Shown piece after piece: positions 40,838 to 53,793 of a stretch of 64,000 nt of DNA; position 1 is the stretch's first letter; each line of letters starts with the position of its first letter. The DNA comes from Kroppenstedtia guangzhouensis (GTDB lineage Bacteria; Bacillota; Bacilli; Thermoactinomycetales; DSM-45169). The stretch spans positions 62,001-126,000 of the forward strand of contig NZ_BMEX01000004.1 in the NCBI RefSeq assembly GCF_014637345.1, read 5' to 3'. The notes below the pieces were generated by a model, which saw only the letters and a list, made by a program, of their open reading frames with translations, was not told where the DNA came from and did no database searches. A program made the translations under genes and the position numbers.

Positions 40838-41626
40838 ATGTCGACAACACCCAAACTCACAATAAAAGATCTGCAGGTTTCCATCGAGGATAAAGAGATC
40901 CTCAATGGTGTGAATCTCGAAGTGAAGGGTGGCGAAATTCACGCCATCATGGGCCCCAACGGGACCGGGAAAAGCACCTTGGCCCAAGCACTGATGGGTC
41001 ATCCCCGTTATGAAGTGACCGGGGGAAGCGTCAGTCTGGACGGGGAGGATCTCCTGGAGATGGAAGTGGATGAACGGGCCCGCAAAGGATTGTTCCTTGC
41101 CATGCAGTATCCCAGCGAGATCAGCGGGGTGACCAACTCTGATTTTCTGCGCAGTGCCGTAAATGCCCGACGGGGTGAAGGGAACGAGTTGTCCATCATG
41201 AAATTCATGAAACAGCTGGACAAAAAGATGGACCAGCTCGGGATGGATGAATCCTTCGCCAGCCGTTATCTGAATGAAGGATTCTCCGGCGGTGAAAAAA
41301 AGCGGAACGAAATCCTCCAGATGCTGATGTTGGAACCGCGCATCGCGATTCTGGATGAGATCGACTCCGGTTTGGATATCGATGCTCTCAAAGTGGTGGC
41401 GGAGGGTGTCAACTCCATGCGCAGTCCCCAGACCGGATTTTTGATCATCACCCACTACCAACGTCTGCTGAACTATGTCAAACCCGATTTTGTTCATGTG
41501 GTGATGAAGGGGCGGATTGTAAAATCCGGTGGACCGGAGCTGGCGGAGCGGCTGGAAGCGGAAGGTTACGACTGGGTGAAAGAAGAGTTGGGCATCGAAG
41601 ACGAAACCGTTGAGAGCCAGTCGTGA
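40838..41626 (+). CDS. sufC: Fe-S cluster assembly ATPase SufC
   Basis: A 262-residue ABC-type ATPase that powers the SufBCD scaffold for iron-sulfur clusters. Walker A GPNGTGKST lies at residues about 38-46, the ABC signature FSGGEKKR mid-protein, Walker B RIAILDEIDSGLD and the switch His in IITHYQRLL. GGAGG lies 8 bp before ATG 40838. It heads the five-gene order sufC-sufD-sufS-sufU-sufB, standard for Bacillota. Confidence 0.97.
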   Translation: MSTTPKLTIKDLQVSIEDKEILNGVNLEVKGGEIHAIMGPNGTGKSTLAQALMGHPRYEVTGGSVSLDGEDLLEMEVDERARKGLFLAMQYPSEISGVTNSDFLRSAVNARRGEGNELSIMKFMKQLDKKMDQLGMDESFASRYLNEGFSGGEKKRNEILQMLMLEPRIAILDEIDSGLDIDALKVVAEGVNSMRSPQTGFLIITHYQRLLNYVKPDFVHVVMKGRIVKSGGPELAERLEAEGYDWVKEELGIEDETVESQS

Positions 41627-41640
41627 GAGAGGGGTGTGTC

Positions 41641-44589
<2,949 letters not shown>

Positions 44590-44616
44590 TTCCGCCCTGA
44601 ATAGGAGGGATTGAAT

Positions 44617-46044
44617 ATGGCGAAGGAATTGCCCGATATTTCTTCGGAGTATCAATACGGGTTTCATGATAAAGATGTCTCGGTGTTCCGGGCGAAGCGC
44701 GGGTTGACCCGGGAGGTGGTGGAAGAGATTTCCCGGATGAAGGATGAACCGCAGTGGATGTTGGATTTCCGACTGAAGTCGCTGGAACAGTTCTACAAGA
44801 TGCCGCTTCCGAGTTCGCAAAACTCCAGGTGGTTCTCTCTGTTGCCCGGCAAATTGGATGATCTCGATTTTGACGACATCACCTACTATGTGAAACCATC
44901 GGAACGGCAGGGACGCAGCTGGGACGAAGTACCGGAGGAGATCAAGCGGACCTTTGACCGCTTGGGGATCCCCGAAGCGGAACAGAAATTCTTGGCCGGA
45001 GTCTCGGCACAGTACGAATCTGAAGTGGTTTACCACAATATGCAGAAGGAACTGGAGGAGCAGGGGGTCATCTTCTGCGACACGGATACCGCCGTCAAGG
45101 AGTATCCGGAACTGGTACAGAAATATTTTGGCACCATCGTGCCCCCCACAGACAACAAGTTTGCGGCTCTGAACAGTGCTGTTTGGAGCGGTGGAAGCTT
45201 CATCTATGTTCCCAAAGGGGTGAAGTGCGATGTTCCGCTACAGGCTTATTTCCGCATTAACTCCCAAAACATGGGCCAATTTGAGCGGACGCTGATCGTC
45301 GCCGATGAAGAATCCTTCGTCCATTATGTGGAAGGGTGCACGGCACCGGTCTACAGCACTGACTCCCTGCACAGCGCGGTGGTGGAGATTATCGTCAAGG
45401 ATCATGCCCGATGCCGCTATACCACGATCCAGAACTGGGCTCCCAACGTCTACAACCTGGTGACCAAACGGGCTGTTGCCGAAAAAGGGGCCCATATGGA
45501 GTGGGTGGACGGGAACATCGGTTCCAAGCTGACCATGAAATATCCCGCCGTGATTATGAAAGGGGAGGGGGCCAAAGCGGATGTGCTCTCCATCGCCGTG
45601 GCCGGTAAAGGTCAGCACCAGGATGCCGGGGCCAAGGTGACCGCCCTCGCCCCCAACTGCACCTCCACGATCGTGTCCAAATCGATCAGCAAGCAGGGAG
45701 GAAAAGTGACCTATCGCGGCCTGTCCAGCTTCGGGAAAAACGCCCGGGGCTCCAAGGCGAAAGTGGAGTGTGACACGCTGATCCTGGATAACCAATCCAC
45801 TTCGGATACGATCCCCTACAACGAGATCAAGAACGATGACATCACCCTGGAGCACGAAGCCACCGTTTCCAAGGTGTCGGAGGAACAGCTCTTCTACCTG
45901 ATGAGCCGGGGTCTCTCCGAAGAGGAAGCCACCCAGATGATCGTGATGGGCTTCATCGAACCCTTCACCAAGGAACTGCCCATGGAATACGCGGTGGAAA
46001 TGAACCGCCTGATCAAGTTTGAGATGGAAGGCAGTATCGGATAA
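44617..46044 (+). CDS. sufB: Fe-S cluster assembly protein SufB
   Basis: A 475-residue scaffold protein on which the Fe-S cluster is built. The highly conserved blocks [50 protein letters not shown] and [18 protein letters not shown] are all present. The C-terminal SufBD helix segment ([22 protein letters not shown]) matches that of SufD. AGGAGGG precedes ATG 44617. It is the last gene of the operon, followed by a long terminator. Confidence 0.97.
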   Translation: MAKELPDISSEYQYGFHDKDVSVFRAKRGLTREVVEEISRMKDEPQWMLDFRLKSLEQFYKMPLPSSQNSRWFSLLPGKLDDLDFDDITYYVKPSERQGRSWDEVPEEIKRTFDRLGIPEAEQKFLAGVSAQYESEVVYHNMQKELEEQGVIFCDTDTAVKEYPELVQKYFGTIVPPTDNKFAALNSAVWSGGSFIYVPKGVKCDVPLQAYFRINSQNMGQFERTLIVADEESFVHYVEGCTAPVYSTDSLHSAVVEIIVKDHARCRYTTIQNWAPNVYNLVTKRAVAEKGAHMEWVDGNIGSKLTMKYPAVIMKGEGAKADVLSIAVAGKGQHQDAGAKVTALAPNCTSTIVSKSISKQGGKVTYRGLSSFGKNARGSKAKVECDTLILDNQSTSDTIPYNEIKNDDITLEHEATVSKVSEEQLFYLMSRGLSEEEATQMIVMGFIEPFTKELPMEYAVEMNRLIKFEMEGSIG

Positions 46045-46110
46045 CGTCGAAAGGTGCCTTTGGCTTGGTTTGCCCAGGATGATATCTTTTGTAAAAACCG
46101 AGATGAATAC

Positions 46111-46167
46111 AATACGTGTCTGCTGTGACTTTGATGCATATCTGAGTCACAGGGACACGTATTTTTT
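46111..46167 (+). terminator. Terminator of the suf operon
   Basis: A two-part stem: AATACGTGTC (46111-46120) with GACACGTATT (46154-46163), and inside it TGTGACT (46124-46130) with AGTCACA (46145-46151). The right arm runs into TTTTTT. Confidence 0.88.
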
Positions 46168-46347
46168 ATGGTTTCAAAGGGATTAAAAAAGGAGTCACTG
46201 ATTTTTTCTTAAAAATAGAAGGATTATTGGGAATACACCTCGAATTAATTTCACGGGAATGGTAATTTGTCCCTGATAAGGAATCTGATTCCATGCGGAC
46301 GAGGGGTTCTTTTGAGATCACACCATTTGACAAGGGAGTGTTTGATC

Positions 46348-48180
46348 GTGCTCTCCAGACGAAGTGTGCCGTTCAAAGTACTCACTCTCTGTTTGACTTT
46401 ATTACTTTCCGTCACGCTGTATCCGGGTTTTCAATCCGTCCAAGCCGCTGCATCGGGGCCACCGGGAGCGGTTGTGCTCAATCACACTCATTGGAATAAC
46501 GACGGTAATTACAAGATCGAAATGAACATGTGGTGGGGGAATAACGGAAGCTCCTGGAAACTGTATGAAAACGGAAAGCTGATTCATGAGGAGGGCTTAA
46601 AGGAGAATTCCCCCCAAGCACAGTATGCTTTCAAGGAATTTACGAAAAAAGCGGGTGGAACATTCAAATACCAAGCAGAATTGATCAACTCCCACGGAAT
46701 TACGGAAAGTAATGAAGTGATCGTCAAGGTTCCCGGTGAGGGGGAAATTCCGGGGGATGAAGACGCACCCACCGCTCCTCAAAATTTGCGACTGGAGGGT
46801 AAAACCGACCAGACGGTCTCCCTGAAATGGGATGCATCCACGGATCAGGTCGGTGTGACCGGATACGAAGTCTACCGTAACGATGTCCGGATTGCGACGG
46901 TGCAAACGACTTCTTACCGGGATACCGGACTGACACCGGGTATAGAGTATACTTATTATGTGAAAGCTTTTGACGCAGTGGGGAACATCTCCGAACCCAG
47001 CAACCGATTGGTGGTGACCACTTCAGAAGGCGGAGGCGGGGACCCGGGCCAATCCGGCCGAAAGGTGATCGCCTATTATCCCGGTTGGGCCACCTATGAT
47101 CGCAACTATCAAGTGGCGGATATCGATGCTGAAAAAGTAACCCACATCAACTATGCTTTTGCCAATATCGCCAACGGGGAAGTGGTTGTGGGTGATGTGT
47201 ATGCAGATACGGACAAAGCATTCCCGGGTGATTGTTGGGAACCGGGGTGCAAACGGGGGAACTTCAACCAGTTGAACAAACTGAAGCAAAAACACCCCCA
47301 TTTGAAAACATTGATTTCGGTGGGAGGGTGGACCTGGTCCAACAATTTCTCCGATGCTGCCCTGACGGATGCTTCCCGGACCAAATTTGCCGACAGTGCC
47401 GTTCGTTTTATCAGAGAATGGGGTTTTGACGGAGTGGACTTGGATTGGGAGTATCCGGTGGAAGGCGGTTTGGTGGACGGACGTCCGGAAGATAAGCGAA
47501 ACTTTACGCTCCTGTTGCAAAAGGTAAGGCAAAAATTGGACGAAGCGGGGAAACAAGACGGTAAAGAGTATCTGCTGACCATCGCATCGGGAGCCAACCC
47601 CAACTACGTGAAAAACACGGAATTGGATCAAGTCCAAGCTCAATTGGATTGGATCAATATCATGACCTATGACTTTCATGGGGGCTGGGAAAATGTTAGC
47701 GGTAACAATGCGCCCCTTTACTTTGATCCGAAGGACCCCTCTCCTGGAGCAACATCCTTCTACGTGGACGCTGCGGTGGAAGGTCACTTGAAGGCAGGTG
47801 TTCCCAAGGACAAGTTGATATTGGGCATACCTTTTTACGGACGGGGATGGACCGGATGTGATGGGACCGATCACGGCCTCTACCAGAGCTGTTCCGGCCC
47901 GTCAGAGGGAACATGGGAAGCGGGTGTCTTTGATTTCTCCCACTTGGAGAAGGATTATATTAATAAAAACGGATACACCCGTCACTGGAATGATCAGGCC
48001 AAGGTACCTTACTTGTACAATCCCGCCAACAAAACTTTCATCTCCTATGATGATGTGGAATCGATCGGGTACAAAACCGATTACATCAAATCCAAAGGGT
48101 TGGCAGGGGCCATGTTTTGGGAATTGAGCTCAGATCGAAACGGTACATTATTGAATAAAGTGTATAACGATTTTAAGTAG
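46348..48180 (+). CDS. Secreted GH18 chitinase with N-terminal binding and FN3 domains
   Basis: A 610-residue exported chitinase. The signal peptide (residues 1-33) ends near VQAA. Residues about 37-135 form an Ig-like/carbohydrate-binding module (LNHTHWNNDGNYKIEMNMWWG). Residues about 148-235 form a fibronectin type III domain (APTAPQNLRLEGKTDQTVSL), followed by a Gly-rich linker. The GH18 barrel follows, with the catalytic DGVDLDWE ending in Glu368 and MTYDFHGGWE plus AMFWELSSD later. It hydrolyses chitin to chitobiose. GTG 46348 follows GGGAG at 9 bp. It is monocistronic with a strong terminator. Confidence 0.94.
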   Translation: MLSRRSVPFKVLTLCLTLLLSVTLYPGFQSVQAAASGPPGAVVLNHTHWNNDGNYKIEMNMWWGNNGSSWKLYENGKLIHEEGLKENSPQAQYAFKEFTKKAGGTFKYQAELINSHGITESNEVIVKVPGEGEIPGDEDAPTAPQNLRLEGKTDQTVSLKWDASTDQVGVTGYEVYRNDVRIATVQTTSYRDTGLTPGIEYTYYVKAFDAVGNISEPSNRLVVTTSEGGGGDPGQSGRKVIAYYPGWATYDRNYQVADIDAEKVTHINYAFANIANGEVVVGDVYADTDKAFPGDCWEPGCKRGNFNQLNKLKQKHPHLKTLISVGGWTWSNNFSDAALTDASRTKFADSAVRFIREWGFDGVDLDWEYPVEGGLVDGRPEDKRNFTLLLQKVRQKLDEAGKQDGKEYLLTIASGANPNYVKNTELDQVQAQLDWINIMTYDFHGGWENVSGNNAPLYFDPKDPSPGATSFYVDAAVEGHLKAGVPKDKLILGIPFYGRGWTGCDGTDHGLYQSCSGPSEGTWEAGVFDFSHLEKDYINKNGYTRHWNDQAKVPYLYNPANKTFISYDDVESIGYKTDYIKSKGLAGAMFWELSSDRNGTLLNKVYNDFK

Positions 48181-48204
48181 ATCGTCGAAAGTGACTCAAA
48201 AAGA

Positions 48205-48231
48205 ACCGGGCTATAAGGGCCCGGTTTTTTT
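48205..48231 (+). terminator. Terminator of the chitinase gene
   Basis: ACCGGGC and GCCCGGT (7-bp perfect stem, 7-base loop), then seven Ts. Confidence 0.88.
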
Positions 48232-48277
48232 ATGCAAAAAATCCCTCCGAAGCATGGCTCCGGGGGGATGAAATGAC

Positions 48278-49864
48278 TCAGTTTTCCACGGACTGGGGTA
48301 ATGGCTTGAATTTTGCTTTGTCTTTGCGAACATCACGCAGGAAGAGACAAAGAAGCAAACCGACCAATGTGAATCCCACAGCCCAGATAAAGGCATCATT
48401 GATCCCGGAGACTGCCGCCTGTTTGCCGGCTTCCCCGAAGAGCATGGTGGCGAAGAGCTCTTTAGACTGGACCAGGGGGACTCCCGTCGCCTCGGAAAGC
48501 TTGGCGGCTCCTTCCTGAAACGACTGGGCAAATCCCGGATCAAACAGGCTCATTCCTTCACTTCGTTGGGCCAAATGTGCACTTGTCCGGTTAGTATAGA
48601 TCGTGGTGAGCAAGGCTGTACCGACTGAGCCTGCCACCTGGCGAATGGTGTTGCTCATCGCGTTGCCGTGACTGTTGAGATGCTCCGGCAATTGATTCAA
48701 GCCCGCAGTCACAATCGGCATCATCAACAGGGACATGCCCAGGGAGCGAACCGTGTAAATCCAGATTACATGGGCATAGCTGGACTCCAATGTAAGGTGG
48801 GCCAACTCCCAAGTGGTGATGGCGGTGATCGTCAGTCCAACAATGGCAAGGGGACGCGGACCCAACCGATCAAACAGAAAACCGGAGATGGGAGACATAA
48901 CCCCCATGATCAGAGCACCGGGCAACAACAGCAAGCCCGACTCCAGAGGGGTGAAGCCCCGCAGGTTTTGCAGATAGATCGGCAACAGGAACATCCCGGC
49001 GAACATGGCCATCGTGATGATGGCATTGATCACTGTGGACAGAGTGAACATGTCATATCGAAACACCTGGAAGTTGAGCAGGGGATCTTCCTGTTTCAAC
49101 TGGCGGAATACAAACAGGAATATGGCAAATACCCCCAGCCCCAGGCTGATCACCACTTCCGGACTGTTCCAGCCTTTGGAACCGGCTTCGCTGACTCCAT
49201 ACAACAGAGCGCCAAACCCGATCACCGAAGTGATCATCCCGTACAGATCCGCGGGAGGTTTTCGCAAGGAGCCCAGATCCCGCACGAGGAGAAAAGCCAG
49301 GATAGTGATCACAACGCCCAACGCGAACATCCCGTAAAAGAGAACGCGCCAGGAATGATCCTCCAGGATCCAACCCGCTAGGGTTGGCCCCACCGCCGGA
49401 GCGAAGATCATTCCCAATCCGAGAATACCCATGCCGCGGCCCCGGATTTCCGGAGGGAAAATGATCAGAATCAGATTCATGACCAGGGGCATCATCACTC
49501 CAGCCCCGGCGGCCTGAATCAACCGTCCCGCCAGCATCACCGGAAAGTTGGGGGCCACTCCGGAGATCAGCGAGCCTGCAGTAAACAGTAGGAGGGAGGT
49601 TGTAAACAATTTTCGAGTTCCAAAGGTCTCCATCAAAAAGGCGGAGATGGGGATCAAGACGCCATTGACCAGCATGTAGCCGGTCATCAACCATTGTGCG
49701 GTGTTGGCTGAGACGCCGAAATCATTGATCAAACGGGGGATGGCCACGTTAAGTACGGTCTGGTTGAGTATGGCTAGGAACATCCCCATCATACATATGC
49801 TGAGCAGGGGGATATAAGGAGTGATTTTTACTTTGTCAACGTCGGTGTCAGGTGATGACATCAT
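48278..49864 (-). CDS. DHA2-family MFS multidrug efflux transporter (EmrB/QacA type)
   Basis: A 528-residue, 14-helix proton antiporter. The DHA2 motif C (GLGMIFAPAVGPTLAGWI) and the helix-1 motif FLAILNQTVLNVAIPRL are clear. EmrB-type transporters export lipophilic drugs, working with HlyD adaptors, two of which are encoded directly upstream. AGGAGGGG precedes ATG 49864. It is the last gene of a MarR-HlyD-HlyD-MFS operon. Confidence 0.94.
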   Translation of the reverse strand: MMSSPDTDVDKVKITPYIPLLSICMMGMFLAILNQTVLNVAIPRLINDFGVSANTAQWLMTGYMLVNGVLIPISAFLMETFGTRKLFTTSLLLFTAGSLISGVAPNFPVMLAGRLIQAAGAGVMMPLVMNLILIIFPPEIRGRGMGILGLGMIFAPAVGPTLAGWILEDHSWRVLFYGMFALGVVITILAFLLVRDLGSLRKPPADLYGMITSVIGFGALLYGVSEAGSKGWNSPEVVISLGLGVFAIFLFVFRQLKQEDPLLNFQVFRYDMFTLSTVINAIITMAMFAGMFLLPIYLQNLRGFTPLESGLLLLPGALIMGVMSPISGFLFDRLGPRPLAIVGLTITAITTWELAHLTLESSYAHVIWIYTVRSLGMSLLMMPIVTAGLNQLPEHLNSHGNAMSNTIRQVAGSVGTALLTTIYTNRTSAHLAQRSEGMSLFDPGFAQSFQEGAAKLSEATGVPLVQSKELFATMLFGEAGKQAAVSGINDAFIWAVGFTLVGLLLCLFLRDVRKDKAKFKPLPQSVEN

Positions 49865-49900
49865 GCCCCTCCTCTCTGTTGGTGATGGACTTCCGTATCG

Positions 49901-50539
49901 TCATTTGGAGATTTGAATGGTGGCGTTCATTCCCGGAACCAGACTGTCCGGATAGGAATCCATGGAGATTTGGACCGGGATGCGCTGGACCACTTTGGTG
50001 TAGTCGCCGCTGGCATTTTGCTGAGGCATCAGGGAGAAGGTGGAAGCCGTCGCCAATCCCCGCTGTTTCACTTTCCCTTCGATGGTGCTGTCGGGGGCGG
50101 CATCCACTGTGATCTTCACATCGGCCCCTTCTTTCACATCTTTGTAGTCAGTCTCTTCGATATTGGCAACAATGTACAATTCATCCAGATCGACCAGGCT
50201 GCCCATCGGTTGACCCGGTGTGACCGGCTGTCCCTTTTGTACCTTGTTCTGAATGATCGTTCCATCTGCAGGAGCTTTCACCTCCAGGCTTTGCCCTTCG
50301 GCTGTCTCGATTTTGCCGATGACATCCCCTTTTTTGAAAGAGGCTCCCTCTTCACCCTTCCAGCTCTTTACCCGTCCCGGCATTTCCGACACCAGCGGGA
50401 CCAGTTCTCCTTCCACCCGGGCATCATCGGTTTTCACATAGTTGGCTTGTTGGTAGTAATAGTAGTAACCGCCGATTCCGGCGGCCACAATGACCAAGGC
50501 CAACACGATATTCAACAGGATCAATCGTGATGTTTTCAT
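49901..50539 (-). CDS. HlyD-family adaptor protein (EmrA-like), second copy
   Basis: A 212-residue membrane-fusion protein. The N-terminal anchor is LILLNIVLALVIVAAGIGGYYYYY. A biotinyl-lipoyl-like pair of half-motifs follows (VSEMPGRVKSWKGEEGASFKKGDVIGKIE; VKAPADGTIIQNKVQKGQPV), then a beta-barrel ending PGMNATIQI. It lacks the long coiled-coil of Gram-negative EmrA, as expected without an outer membrane. ATG 50539 follows GTGGAG at 6 bp. It sits between the other adaptor and the MFS gene. Confidence 0.9.
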   Translation of the reverse strand: MKTSRLILLNIVLALVIVAAGIGGYYYYYQQANYVKTDDARVEGELVPLVSEMPGRVKSWKGEEGASFKKGDVIGKIETAEGQSLEVKAPADGTIIQNKVQKGQPVTPGQPMGSLVDLDELYIVANIEETDYKDVKEGADVKITVDAAPDSTIEGKVKQRGLATASTFSLMPQQNASGDYTKVVQRIPVQISMDSYPDSLVPGMNATIQISK

Positions 50540-50556
50540 CAGTGACTCCACTCCCG

Positions 50557-51231
50557 TCAAGATTTGTGTATTTTAACGGCAGCATTCATGCCGTAAACGA
50601 CCTCGTGATCCTGGAAATCCGCCTCAATATACACGGGAACCCGTTGGACCTCCTTGGTGCTGCTTGTGGTGGATTTCAGATCTCCGGCTTGGTCACCGAT
50701 TCTGTCCACTTTTCCCTTGAAAGTGATTCCGGGCTCGGCGTCAAGGTGGATATCCACTTGCTGCCCTTTCTTGACCCCGGTAATCTTGGATTCATCCACA
50801 TAGGCGACGATGTGGAGATCTGAGAGGTCCGCCACCATTGCCAAAGGGACTCCCCCGACTGTAATCCGATTGGAGGAGGGGAGGCTTTCCAAAACCGTTC
50901 CGCTGATCGGGGATTTGATTTCCTGGGCGGGAGACTTCCCGGACAGGTTGGATGTCCCGGCACCGGACAAAAGGGGCGATGGGACAGAGGGAGACGGTAT
51001 CGGAGTCAGACTTCCGATCACTTCGCCGGCTTTGACAGCCTCTCCGCCGTGAACCTTCCAGTCCAGCTTGCCGGTAGCCTCCGCAGTGAGGATGGCCATG
51101 GGTGCCTTCACCTGGGCGATGTCTGACGCGATATAGTTCTGCTGTTGGTACCCGTAATAGATACCGCCGCCGATCCCTGCGAGCAGAAAAAGCACCAGGA
51201 TCAAGCCCCAAAGGAAAGAACGACGCTTCAT
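50557..51231 (-). CDS. HlyD-family adaptor protein, first copy
   Basis: A 224-residue membrane-fusion protein, paralog of the following gene. The anchor is LWGLILVLFLLAGIGGGIYYGY. The lipoyl halves are EATGKLDWKVHGGEAVKAGEVIGSL and IKSPISGTVLESLPSS, joined by a Pro/Ser/Gly-rich linker (TPIPSPSVPSPLLSGAG) where others have a hairpin. The barrel end is YGMNAAVKI. Its ATG overlaps the MarR stop (ATGA), so it is translationally coupled. Confidence 0.88.
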   Translation of the reverse strand: MKRRSFLWGLILVLFLLAGIGGGIYYGYQQQNYIASDIAQVKAPMAILTAEATGKLDWKVHGGEAVKAGEVIGSLTPIPSPSVPSPLLSGAGTSNLSGKSPAQEIKSPISGTVLESLPSSNRITVGGVPLAMVADLSDLHIVAYVDESKITGVKKGQQVDIHLDAEPGITFKGKVDRIGDQAGDLKSTTSSTKEVQRVPVYIEADFQDHEVVYGMNAAVKIHKS

Positions 51232-51698
51232 GATTCCTCTCCTTTCGAAGGTGATTCAGTTTCCTCCAGAATTCGGATAAACTTGCGAAGTTGCAGAATC
51301 AGTAACTCGATATCTTCGGGAGGAAGACGGAGCAGCCGAGATTTAAGAAAGTTGGGGTTGAGAGCGGGAACCTTTTTGACAAAGGTTTTCCCCTCAGGGG
51401 TGAGATCGATCCACACCACCCGCCGGTCGTTCTGATCCCGTTTTCGTTCCAGATATCCCATACCTTCCAGTCGATCCACGATTCCACTGAGAGAACTGGT
51501 CGACATCCCCGCTTGTTCACTCAGTCCGGCAAGGGATTGCTTCCCTTCAAAGGAGAGGGTTCGCAACACAATGCTTTGTGGAACGGTGAGATTATATTTT
51601 TTCACCTCCAAGAATGCCTGTTGCCGAAATCTGCGTCCGCTCTGTCTCAACAAAAAGATCAATTCGTTGATCTGATCTTCTCCCATCAGGGACACCAT
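51228..51698 (-). CDS. MarR family transcriptional regulator of the efflux operon
   Basis: A 156-residue winged-helix repressor. The recognition region is SLAGLSEQAGMSTSSLSGIVDRLEGMGYLERKRDQNDRRVVWIDLTPEG, shown in parts: helix LSEQAGMSTSSLSGIVDRL and wing KRDQNDRRVVWIDL. It probably senses the drugs pumped by the downstream transporter. The start at 51698 has only a weak ribosome site (CGAAAG); an internal ATG at 51686 is possible. Two perfect palindromes in its promoter are likely operators, suggesting autorepression of the whole operon. Confidence 0.9.
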   Translation of the reverse strand: MVSLMGEDQINELIFLLRQSGRRFRQQAFLEVKKYNLTVPQSIVLRTLSFEGKQSLAGLSEQAGMSTSSLSGIVDRLEGMGYLERKRDQNDRRVVWIDLTPEGKTFVKKVPALNPNFLKSRLLRLPPEDIELLILQLRKFIRILEETESPSKGEES

Positions 51699-51723
51699 CT
51701 TTCGATATATTTCGGGTGGCGAA

Positions 51724-51735
51724 CTATACGTATAG
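51724..51735. promoter_or_regulatory. Palindrome in the MarR operon leader
   Basis: The 12-bp perfect palindrome CTATACGTATAG lies just downstream of the -10, where repressor binding would block elongation. It differs from the 51757 palindrome in sequence, so it may be a second site or serve another protein. Confidence 0.5.
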
Positions 51736-51746
51736 GAACGAAGTAT

Positions 51747-51775
51747 ATGTTAATCCTTCGCATGCGAATTGTCAA
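51747..51775 (-). promoter_or_regulatory. Sigma-A promoter of the MarR-efflux operon with operator palindrome in the spacer
   Basis: On the minus strand, TTGACA (51770-51775), exactly 17 bp, then TAACAT (51747-51752). The spacer holds the perfect 12-bp palindrome TTCGCATGCGAA (51757-51768). A repressor bound there would cover both promoter elements, consistent with MarR autoregulation. Confidence 0.75.
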
Positions 51776-51858
51776 TGGGCCTTTTTGGAAATAACCCCCA
51801 TAGTTATTACTTTTTACAATACGATATGGTACTATAGACCGAAAATACAGAAAGTTGG

Positions 51859-53785
51859 ATGGGGGTGGGATGGATAACAAAGGAGGGGACCATAGTAAAC
51901 CAGTGGGCCGCGGGCATGGTCTGTGTGATGGTTGTCGGCTTCGTCTTTGCTCTCTGGAGTGGGAAAAGCGGGAGTCGGAAAGCGATGCGGAGAGTGATTT
52001 GTCTGGGGATGGTGGGAATGTTGGCCTTGTTTCCGACCCACGGGGGAAATGCTCCCGTGGAAGCGAAGAGAACTTCGGATCCGGGAGGTTTTCTTAATAT
52101 CATGCCACTGGGGCAGAATGGAGTGGCAACTTTGGTGATGTGCTCGCATTTCTGATCAGCAAAAAGTTTCCCAAACATTTCAACGACCAGACACAAATGT
52201 ATGAATCCCTGATCAAGCGTTCCCCAGCTATCACCGAAGATGAACTGACACGTTACTTCAAAGTGGTCTCCCTGGGAGTGGAAGGGAGACCGAAGCGGAC
52301 CTACTCGCCCAAGACGGGGGTAACGGTTGGAAGAGATGGTTTCGGTGTTCCCCATATTCAGGGACAGACCCGGGAGGCGACGATGTTTGCGGTGGGGTAC
52401 GTGACGGCAGAAGACCGTCTCTTTATGATGGACGTGCTCCGTCATCTTGGTCGGGCCCGATTGAGTCAATTTCTTGGGGACAGCGAACGAAACCGCGAGA
52501 TGGACGAGGCCCAGTTGAAAGTGGCTCCCTACACCGAGGCAGATTTGACCCGCCAGGCTCAAAAGTTGTGCGCACAAGGGACGGAAGGAGCCCAGGTCTG
52601 TGAAGACATGGAGGCTTATATTGCCGGAATTAACGCCTATATCAAAAACGCCAGATTGAACCCGAAGTACCTGCCCGGTGAATATGTCACCCTGTTTAAG
52701 AACCCCCAAAGGTGGAAGATGGAAGACAGTGTGGCGATCGCCAGTCTGGTCGGAGGGATTTTTGGCGAGGGCGGCGGTGAAGAAGTGGCTGCGGGCAAGT
52801 TTCTCTCCTAACTTCAACAAAAATATGGTGAGAAAGAAGGACGAAGGATCTGGGAGGATTTCCGGAGTGCCGAGGATCTGGAAACGCCGGTGACGATCCA
52901 CAAGCGCTTCCCTTATCAGCAGGGGCACCGGGTGGATCCCCGCTCCACAGCCCTACTGGATCTGAAAATCGTAGATCAAACCTTGGAGGAAATGGAACCA
53001 CCGGAGATGAAGATCGATGGTCCCATGGGTCCCATCGATCTCCGCTTACCTGATGGGATGAGCAATGCCATTCTGGTGGAGGGGAAGCATACCAAGGCAG
53101 GGCGACCGATCGCCGTCTTCGGCCCCCAGACCGGCTATTTCAGCCCGCGGTTGTTGACAGAGGGCCGGGGATTGAAGCCCGTGGAGTCGGCTTTGCCGGA
53201 GTAAACCTGTATGTGCAGATGGGCCGGGGTCGGGACTTTGCCTGGTTGGCCACCTCCGCCGGAGCGGACAACGTGGATCAATGGGTGGTCAAGCTTTGTG
53301 AACCGGACGGGGGGCAAGCCCACCCTGAGTTCCCAGGGCTATCTGTACAAAAGTGCCACCCCATGGAGCCCCTGAACCACTCCCAGCAGGTGACTCCCTG
53401 GGTGAAAGAGGAAGAGAACAATCCCCGGATGAAAACGAAGTAGATGAATATGGAGGTGAATCTGACGATCTACGGTCCTGTCAGTGCTCGGGGGACGATG
53501 GAAGGGAAGCCGGTGGCGGTGATCACTCAACGCTTTACCTATATGAAAGAGCTGAACATTGCCATCGGGTTTAAACGGGTCAACGACCCCCGGTATATGA
53601 GCGGGGGAGCAGTCTCCTTCCAAACTGCCTTTGATCGAGTCGACCAGATTTTCAACTGGTTCTATGTGGACAAACAGGATTTCGCTTGTAAGTATTCCTG
53701 TTTGTGCCCCGTCCGCGATAAAAGGACGGATCCATTATATGAGCGGGAAAAGGGGGGACAAGCGAACAAGGGAAAGATCAGGTAA
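51859..53785 (+). pseudogene. Decayed penicillin/acyl-homoserine-lactone acylase (peptidase S45) gene
   Basis: Fragments of one S45 acylase lie in order with several lesions. The N-terminus has a hydrophobic segment. A frameshift near 52130 separates FLNIMPLGQNGVATL from DVLAFLISKKFP. A nonsense TAA at 52809 splits KFLS and LQQKYGEK in one frame. A frameshift near 53165 separates SPRLLTE from IEARGVGFAGVNLYVQMG. Two compensating shifts lie near 53310-53355 and a TAG at 53441. The end (FACKYSCLCPVRDKRTDP) is truncated relative to the family. The Ser in GMSNAILVEG aligns with the S45 nucleophile. Intact enzymes self-cleave and hydrolyse amides outside the cell. Confidence 0.85.
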
Positions 53786-53793
53786 CAATACAC

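Noticed and set aside
53213-53785. Separate small genes at 53213-53443 and 53444-53785
   Set aside because: Both read as consecutive pieces of the S45 acylase with in-frame nonsense and frameshift breaks, so they are parts of one pseudogene.
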